Shown: piece by piece, positions 1-7,148 of the stretch | How positions within the stretch are numbered: the first letter of the stretch is position 1 | How the letters are laid out: each line of letters starts with the position of its first letter | Source of the DNA: Bacillota bacterium | GTDB taxonomy: Bacteria; Bacillota; Bacilli; ZCTH02-B2 | Assembly: GCA_017577895.1 (NCBI GenBank) | Contig: PKQY01000023.1 | Coordinates: 1 to 29,909, forward strand | Reading direction: 5' to 3' | Length of the DNA: 29,909 nt | The notes under the pieces: generated by a model | Told to the model about the DNA's origin: nothing | Databases searched by the model: none | What the model saw: the letters and a program-made list of their open reading frames with translations, nothing else | Translations under genes and position numbers: made by a program

Positions 1-77
1 ATATAAAATAAAGCATTGTAAGAATTAAGATATTTAGGTTCAAATGATAGACAACATCGCAAAGAGGAGTGGAAACC

Positions 78-1241
78 GTGGATTTTCGTTTGCCGAAAGA
101 AATCGAAATGTTGAAACAAACGGTCAAAGAATTTGTGTACAACACCGTTGACCCCCGGGCACAGGAGATCGAAGAGAAGGATGAAATTCCGGAAGAACTG
201 CTGGACATGAGCCGGGAGTTGGGGCTGTTTGGCCTGAGCATCCCGGAAGAATACGGCGGCCTCGGCATCGGCATGGTCGGCAAGTGTGCCGTTTATGAAG
301 AGCTGGGAAAAACCCACAACGGGTTCACCACGGTCATCGGTGCCCATACCGGGATCGGGACCGTGGGGATTGTCGAAATGGGGAACGAGGAACAAAAACG
401 AAAATACCTTCCGAAAATGGCCCGCGGCGAATGGATCGGCGCCTTTGCCTTGACGGAACCGGAGGCCGGTTCCAATGCCGCCAATTTGAAGACGACCGCC
501 GTCCGTAAAGGGGACAAGTACATTTTGAACGGTACGAAACATTTCATTACCAACGGCACCTTGGCCCACGTGTTTACGGTGATGGCGGTCACCGATCCGA
601 CCAAGGGGCCGAAAGGCATTACGTCGTTCATTGTGGAAAAAGACTTTCCGGGATTTCGCATCGGCAAAGTGGAAAAGAAAATGGGCTTAAGGGGATCCCA
701 CACGGTGGAATTGATTTTTGAAGACTGTGAAGTGCCGGCAGAAAACGTCCTCGGAAAAGAAGGAGAAGGGTACGTCAACGCCTTAAAAATATTGGCCAAC
801 GGTCGGGCCGGCTTGGCGGCCCGCAACCTGGGGTCGTGCCAGCGGCTGTTGGAGTTGTCGCTCGATTACGCCATGCAGCGGATTCAGTTTGGAAAACCGA
901 TTTTTGAACAGCAGATTATCCAGCATTATTTGGCGGAAATGGCGCTGGACATCGAGATGTTGCGGTCCATGGTCTACCGCGTGGCGTGGATGACCGACGA
1001 GAAGATGAACGTCATCAAAGAGGCGGCCATGGTCAAGCTGCTCGGTTCGGAAGTGTACAACCGGATCGCCGACAAGGCGGTGCAAATTCACGGCGGGATG
1101 GGATACATGCAGGAATATCCGGTGGAACGGTTTTATCGCGACGCCCGCATTACGAAAATTTATGAAGGGACGTCGGAAATCCAGAAAAACATCATTGCGG
1201 CCCAGTTGCGGAAAGAGTACGAACGCAAAAACAGGGCTTGA
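78..1241 (+). CDS. Acyl-CoA dehydrogenase, short/medium-chain type
   Basis: Predicted FAD-dependent acyl-CoA dehydrogenase of 387 residues, the usual length for the soluble tetrameric family. It would oxidise an acyl-CoA to the trans-2-enoyl-CoA and pass electrons to ETF. The first family signature is at about residues 121-139 (ALTEPEAGSNAAN, with Asn where many members have Asp). The second (QIHGGMGYMQEYPVERF) precedes IYEGTSEIQ near the C-terminus, where Glu363 of YEGT is the likely catalytic base. The GTG start at 78 is preferred to the in-frame GTG at 69 because AAAGAGGAG lies 8 bases ahead of it and the product then begins MDFRLPKE. Substrate chain length cannot be read from the sequence. 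B. subtilis has a larger acyl-CoA dehydrogenase (FadE) near its ArsC-like gene and gcvH; this one is much shorter and is not its orthologue. No promoter or terminator is evident. Confidence 0.93.
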   Translation: MDFRLPKEIEMLKQTVKEFVYNTVDPRAQEIEEKDEIPEELLDMSRELGLFGLSIPEEYGGLGIGMVGKCAVYEELGKTHNGFTTVIGAHTGIGTVGIVEMGNEEQKRKYLPKMARGEWIGAFALTEPEAGSNAANLKTTAVRKGDKYILNGTKHFITNGTLAHVFTVMAVTDPTKGPKGITSFIVEKDFPGFRIGKVEKKMGLRGSHTVELIFEDCEVPAENVLGKEGEGYVNALKILANGRAGLAARNLGSCQRLLELSLDYAMQRIQFGKPIFEQQIIQHYLAEMALDIEMLRSMVYRVAWMTDEKMNVIKEAAMVKLLGSEVYNRIADKAVQIHGGMGYMQEYPVERFYRDARITKIYEGTSEIQKNIIAAQLRKEYERKNRA

Positions 1242-1264
1242 CGATAGGGCGCCTTGCGGTCATG

Positions 1265-1735
1265 TTATTCCGCCGGGTCGGCGAACGACGGGCGGGGAGC
1301 ATCAGGCCGGATGTCCCAAAGGATGGCGTGTTGCCCGTTGTTCTGGATGACATAATAATTTTGCAACAGGGATACGGTGCCAAACGGCGAAGAAAACGTC
1401 AGTTTGGTCGGCACCAAGTGGACGTTGGTGTACGTGGTGCCGGTCATCGGGCTGATCCATTCGTCCAACGTCTGGATGTCGCCGATTTCAAACGTAAATG
1501 TCCGGGCGCCCATGACATCCATGAAAATTTTCGCCCGTTGTTGAATGTACCGTTCTTTCGGCCAGATGTGTTGGACTTCCGGATGCAGTTTTTCCCAGGC
1601 ACTGCCGTAATCGCCTTGTTGTTCCAACGCGAGAAATTGCTCGACCAAAGCGGTCGGGCTTTCTTGTGGGCCAAAAAGTGCGCAGCCGCCCAACAAAACC
1701 AGGACTGCGAAAAAAAGCCAAAGGTTTTTTTTCAT
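1265..1735 (-). CDS. Small lipoprotein, possible NTF2-like fold
   Basis: Predicted secreted lipoprotein of 156 residues. It begins MKKNLWLFFAVLVLLGGC, a basic N-terminus, a hydrophobic core and a lipobox ending at Cys18, so the mature protein should be lipid-anchored outside the membrane. The mature part starts with a helix-rich stretch (SPTALVEQFLALEQQGDYG) followed by beta-rich sequence, which resembles the NTF2-like lipoproteins common in Bacillales. That fold is a guess, and no function follows from it. The start at 1735 is chosen over an upstream in-frame ATG at 1771 because AGGAGG lies about 10 bases before it and the signal peptide starts there. It is divergent from the ArsC-like gene and runs toward the acyl-CoA dehydrogenase, ending 23 bases from it. 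Confidence 0.8.
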   Translation of the reverse strand: MKKNLWLFFAVLVLLGGCALFGPQESPTALVEQFLALEQQGDYGSAWEKLHPEVQHIWPKERYIQQRAKIFMDVMGARTFTFEIGDIQTLDEWISPMTGTTYTNVHLVPTKLTFSSPFGTVSLLQNYYVIQNNGQHAILWDIRPDAPRPSFADPAE

Positions 1736-1784
1736 CGGTCTTTCGCCTCCTCTTTTGCCACAGACATCCATCGTCTATACTGGT

Positions 1785-1826
1785 TGTACAGCCGTTGCAC
1801 CCGTCGATGTACAGTACATATGTACA
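1785..1826. promoter_or_regulatory. Three TGTACA repeats in a divergent promoter region
   Basis: The 158-base gap between the lipoprotein and the ArsC-like gene holds three copies of the palindrome TGTACA, at 1785-1790, 1808-1813 and 1821-1826. The last two flank the 12-base perfect palindrome GTACATATGTAC (1814-1825). This arrangement could be an operator for a dimeric regulator acting on one or both divergent genes. A weak plus-strand promoter (TTGCAC at 1795, TATGTA at 1819, spacing 18) would overlap it. The regulator is unknown. Confidence 0.35.
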
Positions 1827-1893
1827 GACCATTGTGACGAAAAATCCCACCGCTCGAACACAAAAGAAGACACAAAAGAAGGGGGAACGACAC

Positions 1894-2259
1894 ATGGCCA
1901 AACGGTTGACCGTCTATTGGTACCCCAAATGTGGCACGTGCCGGAAAGCGAAGAAGTGGCTCGATGACCACGGGGTGGACTATGATTTAGTGGATATCGT
2001 AGAAAACCCGCCTGATGCGGAGACGATTCGCCGTTGGGTGCAGCAAAGCGGCTTGGATGTTCGGCGGTTTTTCAACACGAGCGGCCAGGCGTACCGCCAG
2101 ATGGGGCTCAAAGACAAATTGCCCCATATGGATGAAGAAGCGATGATTCAGCTGTTGGCTTCCGACGGCAAACTGCTCAAACGGCCCATTGTGACCGACG
2201 GGGAGCGGGTGACCGTCGGCTTCACAGAAGCGTCGTTTGTTCCCTGGGCATCCATCTGA
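1894..2259 (+). CDS. ArsC/Spx-family thioredoxin-fold protein (YusI-like)
   Basis: Predicted 121-residue protein of the ArsC/Spx/YffB thioredoxin-fold family. Near the N-terminus it has YWYPKCGTCRKAKKWL, placing a CxxC redox pair at Cys13 and Cys16, and the family pattern RPIVTDG near the C-terminus. Family members are usually annotated as arsenate reductase-like, but few of this subgroup have a proven reaction, and no arsenic genes are nearby. It could be a reductase or a regulator. The ATG at 1894 follows AGAAGGGGG at a normal distance; an upstream extension of the same frame has no ribosome binding site. It precedes gcvH, as the ArsC-like gene yusI precedes gcvH in B. subtilis. Confidence 0.85.
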   Translation: MAKRLTVYWYPKCGTCRKAKKWLDDHGVDYDLVDIVENPPDAETIRRWVQQSGLDVRRFFNTSGQAYRQMGLKDKLPHMDEEAMIQLLASDGKLLKRPIVTDGERVTVGFTEASFVPWASI

Positions 2260-2265
2260 TACAAT
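2237..2265 (+). promoter_or_regulatory. Sigma-A promoter candidate for gcvH
   Basis: TTGTTC at 2237-2242 and TACAAT at 2260-2265 are separated by 17 bases. The site overlaps the end of the ArsC-like gene and lies 38 bases before gcvH, so gcvH can probably be transcribed on its own. Confidence 0.5.
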
Positions 2266-2303
2266 CATGACAAACGGTTTGGAAAGGAATGGAGTGAACG
2301 GAC

Positions 2304-2687
2304 ATGCACATCCCTGCACATTTGAAATACACGGCAGAACATGAATGGGTTCAAATCGAGGGCAACAAGGCACGCATCGGCATCACCGATTTTGCCCAGT
2401 CAGAATTGGGCGACATCGTCTTCATCGAATTGCCGCAAGTCGGGGATCGGGTCACAGCGGGAGAACCGTTCGGCAGCATCGAATCGGTGAAAGCCGTGTC
2501 CGACTTATACAGCCCGGTGAGCGGCACCGTCGTGGAAGTCAATGAAGAGCTGGAAAACAACTTGGAATGGGTGAACGAATCGCCGTATGAAAAAGGCTGG
2601 ATGATCGTTGTGGAGCTGGCCGATCCGTCGGAGTTGGATCGCTTGTTGACGGCGGAACAGTATGAAAAAACGTGCCGTCAGGAATAA
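2304..2687 (+). CDS. gcvH: Glycine cleavage system H protein
   Basis: Lipoyl-carrier H protein of 127 residues, standard length. It carries the aminomethyl group between the P and T proteins of the glycine cleavage system. In B. subtilis and relatives GcvH is also the obligatory intermediate in lipoate assembly, receiving octanoate that LipA then converts to lipoyl. The lipoylation site is Lys63 in GSIESVKAVSD, within the hairpin of the biotinyl/lipoyl-like domain. The N-terminus (KYTAEHEWVQIEG) and IGITDFAQSELGDIVFIELP are typical. The ATG at 2304 follows GGAATGGAG. The other glycine cleavage genes are not in the window, whereas lipA is, 14 kb downstream. Confidence 0.97.
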   Translation: MHIPAHLKYTAEHEWVQIEGNKARIGITDFAQSELGDIVFIELPQVGDRVTAGEPFGSIESVKAVSDLYSPVSGTVVEVNEELENNLEWVNESPYEKGWMIVVELADPSELDRLLTAEQYEKTCRQE

Positions 2688-2708
2688 TTTCCATTTGCAA
2701 ACGGCACG
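2671..2708. repeat. Inverted repeat across the end of gcvH
   Basis: CGTGCCGT (2671-2678) and ACGGCACG (2701-2708) are exact inverted repeats around the gcvH stop codon. No T-run follows, so it is not a standard terminator. The right arm also lies in the promoter of the next gene and can pair alternatively with GCCGT at 2713-2717. Confidence 0.4.
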
Positions 2709-2722
2709 GTAAGCCGTATGAT
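2695..2722 (+). promoter_or_regulatory. Sigma-A promoter candidate for the Cys-rich small protein
   Basis: TTGCAA at 2695-2700 and TATGAT at 2717-2722 have 16-base spacing, and the start codon is 33 bases further on. Both hexamers are close to consensus. Confidence 0.45.
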
Positions 2723-2754
2723 AGTTTTAAAAGATATGGGAAGGAGGGGGAGTC

Positions 2755-3168
2755 GTGAGTTTTTGTTGTGGGGCCAGTATGGTCGGCGCCATTGGGACGA
2801 TGCGGCACGGCAACACGTATGTTCACAACCTCCCCATGTTGGTGTGTCCGGTCTGTCATCAAGTGGAAGTGCACCATGCGGTGACGGAAGAGTTTGACAT
2901 TCTCATGGAGTATGCCGAATCGGATGCCGCCAGGGAAGTGGATTTTGCGGAATATATCGACCCCTCCAGAATGGAAGAGATCTTTGAAAACTGCATTTCC
3001 TGCGTATCCGATGATCCGCAGCACATTTTGGAAGTCCAGATTGACATGGCGTTGGATTTGTTGCTGGTGGCCAAACAGTTGCAAGATGCGGAATGGGAAT
3101 GGATCTTGAAAAAGCGCTTGAAAGTGTTGAGCGAAAAAAAGCAGACGATGCTCTCCGGGTTCATGTGA
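2755..3168 (+). CDS. Uncharacterised small protein with a zinc-ribbon-like N-terminus
   Basis: Protein of 137 residues that I do not recognise with certainty. The N-terminal third has Cys4-Cys5, His18, His24 and a CPVC pair (Cys31, Cys34) in NLPMLVCPVCHQVEVHH, which looks like a metal-binding knuckle of the YgiT type. A third pair, Cys80-x2-Cys83, lies in the middle. The rest is acidic and helical, ending in a basic helix (ILKKRLKVLSEKK). Zinc binding is inference from the cysteine spacing. GTG start at 2755 with GGAAGGAGG just upstream. It has its own promoter and is followed by a strong terminator, so it is probably monocistronic. No signal peptide or membrane segment is seen. Confidence 0.75.
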   Translation: MSFCCGASMVGAIGTMRHGNTYVHNLPMLVCPVCHQVEVHHAVTEEFDILMEYAESDAAREVDFAEYIDPSRMEEIFENCISCVSDDPQHILEVQIDMALDLLLVAKQLQDAEWEWILKKRLKVLSEKKQTMLSGFM

Positions 3169-3198
3169 TGGCGGCGAGGTGGCTCGCCGCCATTTTTT
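3168..3198 (+). terminator. Rho-independent terminator
   Basis: A perfect 11-bp stem (ATGGCGGCGAG / CTCGCCGCCAT) with loop GTGG is followed by six T residues. The stem begins at the last base of the preceding stop codon. Confidence 0.93.
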
Positions 3199-3211
3199 GT
3201 GTTTGCTTCAG

Positions 3212-3240
3212 TTGGACCACCTGGCGAAATTATGTATACT
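3212..3240 (+). promoter_or_regulatory. Sigma-A promoter of sigI-rsgI
   Basis: TTGGAC at 3212-3217 and TATACT at 3235-3240 have optimal 17-base spacing, 48 bases before the sigI start. A separate SigI-type promoter was not identified, so autoregulation is not visible here. Confidence 0.65.
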
Positions 3241-3288
3241 ATCCATGATCCAGCATGCTTGAAACCCAATGGAGCGAGGTGTTCGCGC

Positions 3289-4047
3289 GTGGTTCAACAA
3301 ACGAGCCTCGCACCTTCAGCTGCCGGTTCGTTGGAAGAATTGGTCATTCAGGTGCAGGCCGGCGACGAGCAGTTGAGACAAGAATTGTTGCGGGATTATC
3401 ACCCGTTCATGATTAAGACGGCTTCGAAAGTGTGCAAAAAATACATTGACGTTCGGCGGGACGACGAGTTCAGCATCGCCTTGAGCGCGTTCAATGAAGC
3501 GTTAGATCGGTATTCACCGGAGGAAAGCCGCAGTTTTTTATCCTTTGCCGAAATGGTCATTCAGCGGCGGCTCATCGATTACATTCGCCGGGAACAACGG
3601 TTCCAAAATCAAGTGCCCTTCAGCGCCTTCGATGTGGAAGATGACGAGGAACACACCTTGAACCCGGTGGAAGTGGAAGAATCGTTGCGGCTCTTTGCCG
3701 AAGAGCAACAGGGTATTGCCCGCCGCGCAGAAATCCAATTATACGCGCAGCAGTTGAAGGAATTCGGGATCAGTTTGCAGGAGCTGGTGCGCGTTTCGCC
3801 CAAACATCAAGATTCCCGTCAGTTATTGTTTGAAGTGGCCTATGTGCTCGCTTCCCAAACCGATTTGGTCAGCCGTCTGTTGGAGAAAAAGACGCTGCCG
3901 ATCAAGGAATTGCTGAAGGTCGTCAACGTGAGCCGCAAGACGTTGGAGCGGCATCGGAAATACATCATCGCCATCGCGTTGGTGCTCATTTTCGATTATC
4001 CGTATTTGCGGGATTATTTGGCGTTGCCGAAAACCGAACAACAGTAG
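3289..4047 (+). CDS. sigI: RNA polymerase sigma factor SigI
   Basis: Sigma-70 family factor of the SigI group, 252 residues. The region-2-like part contains HPFMIKTASKVCKKYID, DDEFSIALSAFNEALDRY and SFLSFAEMVIQRRLIDYIR. The C-terminal SigI-specific domain has LPIKELLKVVNVSRKTLERH, an HTH-like segment, then YIIAIALVLIFDYPYLRDYL. SigI is heat-inducible in B. subtilis and controls cell-wall genes; in clostridia it serves polysaccharide sensing. The GTG at 3289 is chosen because GGAGCGAGG precedes it; upstream in-frame residues have no ribosome binding site and do not fit the family. It is followed after 20 bases by its membrane anti-sigma factor rsgI, the usual arrangement. Confidence 0.93.
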   Translation: MVQQTSLAPSAAGSLEELVIQVQAGDEQLRQELLRDYHPFMIKTASKVCKKYIDVRRDDEFSIALSAFNEALDRYSPEESRSFLSFAEMVIQRRLIDYIRREQRFQNQVPFSAFDVEDDEEHTLNPVEVEESLRLFAEEQQGIARRAEIQLYAQQLKEFGISLQELVRVSPKHQDSRQLLFEVAYVLASQTDLVSRLLEKKTLPIKELLKVVNVSRKTLERHRKYIIAIALVLIFDYPYLRDYLALPKTEQQ

Positions 4048-4067
4048 GGCGGAAAGAGGGATTGACG

Positions 4068-4745
4068 TTGAAACGCGGATTGGTCTTGGACAAAGATGGA
4101 CATAGCGTCATTGTGCTGACGCCGGACGGCCGGTTCCAAAAAGTGAAAGGCGGATGGGCCGACGCCGAGCTGGGCAGCGAGATCGTGTTTGAAGATTCTT
4201 GGCATCTCCGTTCGGTTCTGTACGGCCGGGTCGTTCCGGTCTTGATGTTGGTGTTGTTGCTGACGGTCATGTCCGGCTTGATGGAGTTGTGGCCTCACCA
4301 AGTGCATACCTATTACAGCGTCGGTCCGGAGCCAAAAGTGGAGTTCGGCGTCAACCGGCTGAACCGGGTGGTGGAAATTGTCCCGGTGGATGCGGATGAT
4401 GTAACGTTTGGCACCGAATATTACGGTCAGCCCATCGAAAAAGTGCTGCGCCAGCTGCTGGCCGTATCCCCGACCGGGAAATCAGCTCCGACGCCGGCTT
4501 ACTATGTCGTGACCGCACCGGTGGACCGTTCGCAGGAGGCGTCGATTGAAACGGTATCGCTGAAGTCCATGACTAATACGCATCCGCTGCAACAACAGCT
4601 GCCTTCCGCCCTGGTGTTGTCGGTGCCTGCCAGCGTCCGGGATGAGGCGGCGCGGCTGGGTGTGTATCCCGGCGACTACGCCATTTACTGGCTGTATATG
4701 CAATCGGGCGGCACGATGGAGCAATTGGCCCAATTTGTACAATAA
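4068..4745 (+). CDS. rsgI: Anti-sigma-I factor RsgI, short form
   Basis: Membrane anti-sigma factor of 225 residues, shorter than the roughly 380 residues of B. subtilis RsgI. Residues 1-45 are the cytoplasmic RsgI N-terminal domain (RGLVLDKDGHSVIVLTPDG) that would hold SigI inactive. A single membrane segment covers about residues 54-75. The outside part begins with the RsgI juxtamembrane module (YYSVGPEPKVEFGVNRLNRV) and ends in about 120 residues without a recognised sensor domain. In known RsgI proteins the module contains an Asn-Pro bond cut spontaneously; here the equivalent is Glu88-Pro89. The TTG at 4068 is preferred to the TTG at 4062 because AAAGAGGG then sits 7 bases upstream. Co-transcribed with sigI. 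Confidence 0.88.
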   Translation: MKRGLVLDKDGHSVIVLTPDGRFQKVKGGWADAELGSEIVFEDSWHLRSVLYGRVVPVLMLVLLLTVMSGLMELWPHQVHTYYSVGPEPKVEFGVNRLNRVVEIVPVDADDVTFGTEYYGQPIEKVLRQLLAVSPTGKSAPTPAYYVVTAPVDRSQEASIETVSLKSMTNTHPLQQQLPSALVLSVPASVRDEAARLGVYPGDYAIYWLYMQSGGTMEQLAQFVQ

Positions 4746-4791
4746 AAGGTTGCAGAAGGGCAACAGAAGAGGTAAAATAAAGTTAGTATTT

Positions 4792-4805
4792 GAATAAAAT
4801 TATTC
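4792..4805. repeat. AT-rich inverted repeat upstream of suf
   Basis: GAATAA, AA, TTATTC form a perfect 14-base palindrome in the 257-base gap before sufC. It recalls Fur/PerR-type operators, but the spacing differs from the classical 7-1-7 box and it lies about 80 bases before the likely promoter. Apart from this and the promoter, nothing else was recognised in the gap. Confidence 0.3.
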
Positions 4806-4885
4806 TAAAAACCGACGTGAGAGACGGTATGTTGCGGGGATTTTTTAAACATGTTCAACTAAAAAGTATAAAAAGTTGCGTTTCC

Positions 4886-4914
4886 TTGCCTGCATGAGGC
4901 GTTTTCGTTACAAT
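4886..4914 (+). promoter_or_regulatory. Sigma-A promoter of the suf operon
   Basis: TTGCCT at 4886-4891 and TACAAT at 4909-4914 with 17-base spacing, 88 bases before sufC. A short inverted repeat (GCCT at 4888-4891 / AGGC at 4897-4900) lies over the -35 box and spacer. Confidence 0.55.
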
Positions 4915-5002
4915 CGAGTTGTTCAATTTGGCGGTTGGAATGTTTGGCCAATACGTGCACGGCATGAAAATATTTGTGGTTGAAATATAGGAGGAGTGAT
5001 TC

Positions 5003-5788
5003 ATGTCGATCCCGATCTTGTCAATCCGCGATTTTCGAGTCAAAGTGGAAGATACGGAAATTCTCAAAGGCGTGACGTTGGATGTCAAGGGCGGCGAAGT
5101 TCATGCCATCATGGGCCCTAACGGGACAGGGAAAAGCACGCTGGCGGCGGCCCTGATGGGTCATCCGAAATACGAGGTGACCGGCGGCACGGTGACGTTG
5201 AACGGGCAAGATTTGTTGGCAATGGACGTTGCAGAACGGAGCCGGGCCGGACTGTTTTTGGCCATGCAATATCCTAGTGAAGTCAGCGGCGTGACCAATG
5301 CCGATTTTTTGCGCAGTGCCATCAACGCCCGCCGGGACGAGAACGACCCCATTCCTTTGATGCAATTTATCCGCAAGCTGGAAGAAAAGATGAACTTGTT
5401 GGAGATGGATCCGTCCTTTGCCCATCGTTATTTGAATGAAGGGTTTTCGGGCGGGGAAAAGAAACGGAACGAAATTTTGCAAATGTTGATGTTGGAACCG
5501 CAAATTGCCATTCTGGACGAAGTCGATTCGGGGTTGGACATCGATGCCCTCAAAGTGGTGGCCAAAGGGGTTAACTCCATGCGCAGTGAGAAGACCGGCT
5601 TCCTCATCATTACCCACTACCAGCGTTTGTTGAACTACATTCGGCCCGATTATGTCCACGTGATGATGCAAGGGAGAATCGTCCGCTCCGGAGGACCGGA
5701 ATTGGCCGAACGTCTGGAAGCGCAAGGATATGACTGGTTGAAAGAAGAGCTGGGCATCGTCGATGAGACGGTGGGACAGAACGTTTGA
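5003..5788 (+). CDS. sufC: Fe-S cluster assembly ATPase SufC
   Basis: ABC-type ATPase of 261 residues that drives the SufBCD scaffold, a cytoplasmic complex on which Fe-S clusters are built. Walker A is GPNGTGKST at residues 38-46. The signature SGGEKKRNEILQ lies near residue 150, Walker B (AILDEVDSGLD) at about 169-179, and the switch histidine in FLIITHYQRLL. No membrane partner is present, as expected for SufC. The ATG at 5003 follows ATAGGAGGAG. First gene of a five-gene operon in the order C-D-S-U-B typical of Bacilli. Confidence 0.98.
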   Translation: MSIPILSIRDFRVKVEDTEILKGVTLDVKGGEVHAIMGPNGTGKSTLAAALMGHPKYEVTGGTVTLNGQDLLAMDVAERSRAGLFLAMQYPSEVSGVTNADFLRSAINARRDENDPIPLMQFIRKLEEKMNLLEMDPSFAHRYLNEGFSGGEKKRNEILQMLMLEPQIAILDEVDSGLDIDALKVVAKGVNSMRSEKTGFLIITHYQRLLNYIRPDYVHVMMQGRIVRSGGPELAERLEAQGYDWLKEELGIVDETVGQNV

Positions 5789-5831
5789 GCGATGCAGGGA
5801 AAGCAGTATGGACGGTGAAGGAGTGGGTAAG

Positions 5832-7148
5832 ATGAGTGTGGACGTCAAGTCGTTGGAACGAGAAGGGATTCGACGCTTTTCCGAATCCCGCCGGGAACCC
5901 CAGTGGATGACCGAGTTGCGCCTGCGCGCATTTGACCAGGTGGCGCAACTGCCTTTGCCGAAAGTCGAAAAAATGCGCATCCAACGGTGGCCGTTGCCGT
6001 CTGTCCAACCGCCTCGTACAGATCAAGCGACGATACCGCCCACGGCGGATGCCGCGTTTCTCCACGAGTTAAAACAGGACATGCCATGGCTGGATGACAC
6101 AGTCCCTCATTTGCTCGTTCAGGAGAATGGCGCCACCCGTTTTGTGCGCCTGGCCGAGGAGTTGAAACAAAAAGGCGTCGTGTTGACGAGTCTGGATGCG
6201 GCCTTGCGCGAACACGAAGAGCTGGTGCGCAACCATTTCATGCAAGGCGCCATCCGCGTGGATGAAAACCGCCTGACCGCACTGCACGCCAGTCTCTGGA
6301 GCGGCGGCGCGTTCATTTATGTCCCGCGGAATGTGGAAGTGGAGTTGCCGTTGCAGTTGCTGTTCCGTTTTACGCTGCAAGAGGACAGCTGTTATCCTCA
6401 TCTGTTGATCATTGCCGATGAAAACAGTTCGTTGACGGTCGTGGAAAACAGCGTGTCCGGCCCGTCGGCCTCCGGTTTGCACCTGGGTATGACCGAAGTG
6501 TACGTCAAACGGGGGGCGCGGGTCCGGTTTGCCTCCGTGCATTTGTTCCATGAGTCGGTTATCGACGTGACGTTCCGGCGGGCCGATGTGGCGCAAGACG
6601 GCCACATGGAGTGGATTTTGGGCGAGATGAACGACGGGCATACGCTGGCCGAGAACTACTCCATTTTGCGGGAAAACGGCGCCGCTTCCGCTTCCCGGCT
6701 CATCGCCATCGGCACGGGCAATCAGCAATGTAATTATCAGTCCCGCAACCGTCATATCGGCCAATACACGGAAAGCGAGATCTTCTCCCGCGGCGTGACC
6801 CGGGATGCATCTTGGCTCATCATGGACGGCATCACCAAGATCGAAAAAGGCGCCCGCCGGGCCGACGGCCGTCAGGAACAAAAAGTGATGATGTTGTCGG
6901 AACATTCCCGGGGCGATGCCAATCCGATTCTTTACATCGATGAAAACGACGTCCAGGCGGGCCATGCCGCCGGCGTCGGACAAGTGAACCCCGAGCAATT
7001 GTACTACCTCATGTCCCGGGGAATTCCTAAAGAAAAAGCGGAACGATTGATCATCATGGGCTTTTTGGAGCCGGTTGTCACGCGAATTCCGGTCGAAGGA
7101 ATTCGCCGCCAACTGTTGGCGGTCATCGAAAGGAAGCTACAAGCATGA
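5832..7148 (+). CDS. sufD: Fe-S cluster scaffold subunit SufD
   Basis: SufD of 438 residues, a beta-helix scaffold subunit that pairs with SufB and SufC. The N-terminal helical region contains REPQWMTELRLRAF. The core has ALHASLWSGGAFIYVPRNVEVELPL. The C-terminal region has DENDVQAGHAAGVGQVNPEQL, with His378 matching the conserved SufD histidine implicated in cluster formation, then YLMSRGIPKEKAERLIIMGFLEP. The ATG at 5832 has AAGGAGT about 7 bases upstream. In-frame upstream codons, including ATG 5808, overlap or abut sufC and lack as good a site. The stop overlaps the sufS start by 4 bases (ATGA), suggesting translational coupling. Confidence 0.97.
   Translation: MSVDVKSLEREGIRRFSESRREPQWMTELRLRAFDQVAQLPLPKVEKMRIQRWPLPSVQPPRTDQATIPPTADAAFLHELKQDMPWLDDTVPHLLVQENGATRFVRLAEELKQKGVVLTSLDAALREHEELVRNHFMQGAIRVDENRLTALHASLWSGGAFIYVPRNVEVELPLQLLFRFTLQEDSCYPHLLIIADENSSLTVVENSVSGPSASGLHLGMTEVYVKRGARVRFASVHLFHESVIDVTFRRADVAQDGHMEWILGEMNDGHTLAENYSILRENGAASASRLIAIGTGNQQCNYQSRNRHIGQYTESEIFSRGVTRDASWLIMDGITKIEKGARRADGRQEQKVMMLSEHSRGDANPILYIDENDVQAGHAAGVGQVNPEQLYYLMSRGIPKEKAERLIIMGFLEPVVTRIPVEGIRRQLLAVIERKLQA

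Noticed and set aside
1894..2259. Arsenic resistance gene arsC
   Set aside because: The protein is ArsC-like in fold, but there is no arsB, acr3 or arsR nearby, and its neighbour is gcvH as for the YusI group, so a specific arsenate reductase call is not justified.
4792..4805. Fur box upstream of suf
   Set aside because: The palindrome is AT-rich and suggestive, but the arm spacing does not fit the 7-1-7 Fur/PerR pattern and it lies well upstream of the promoter. Listed only as an inverted repeat.
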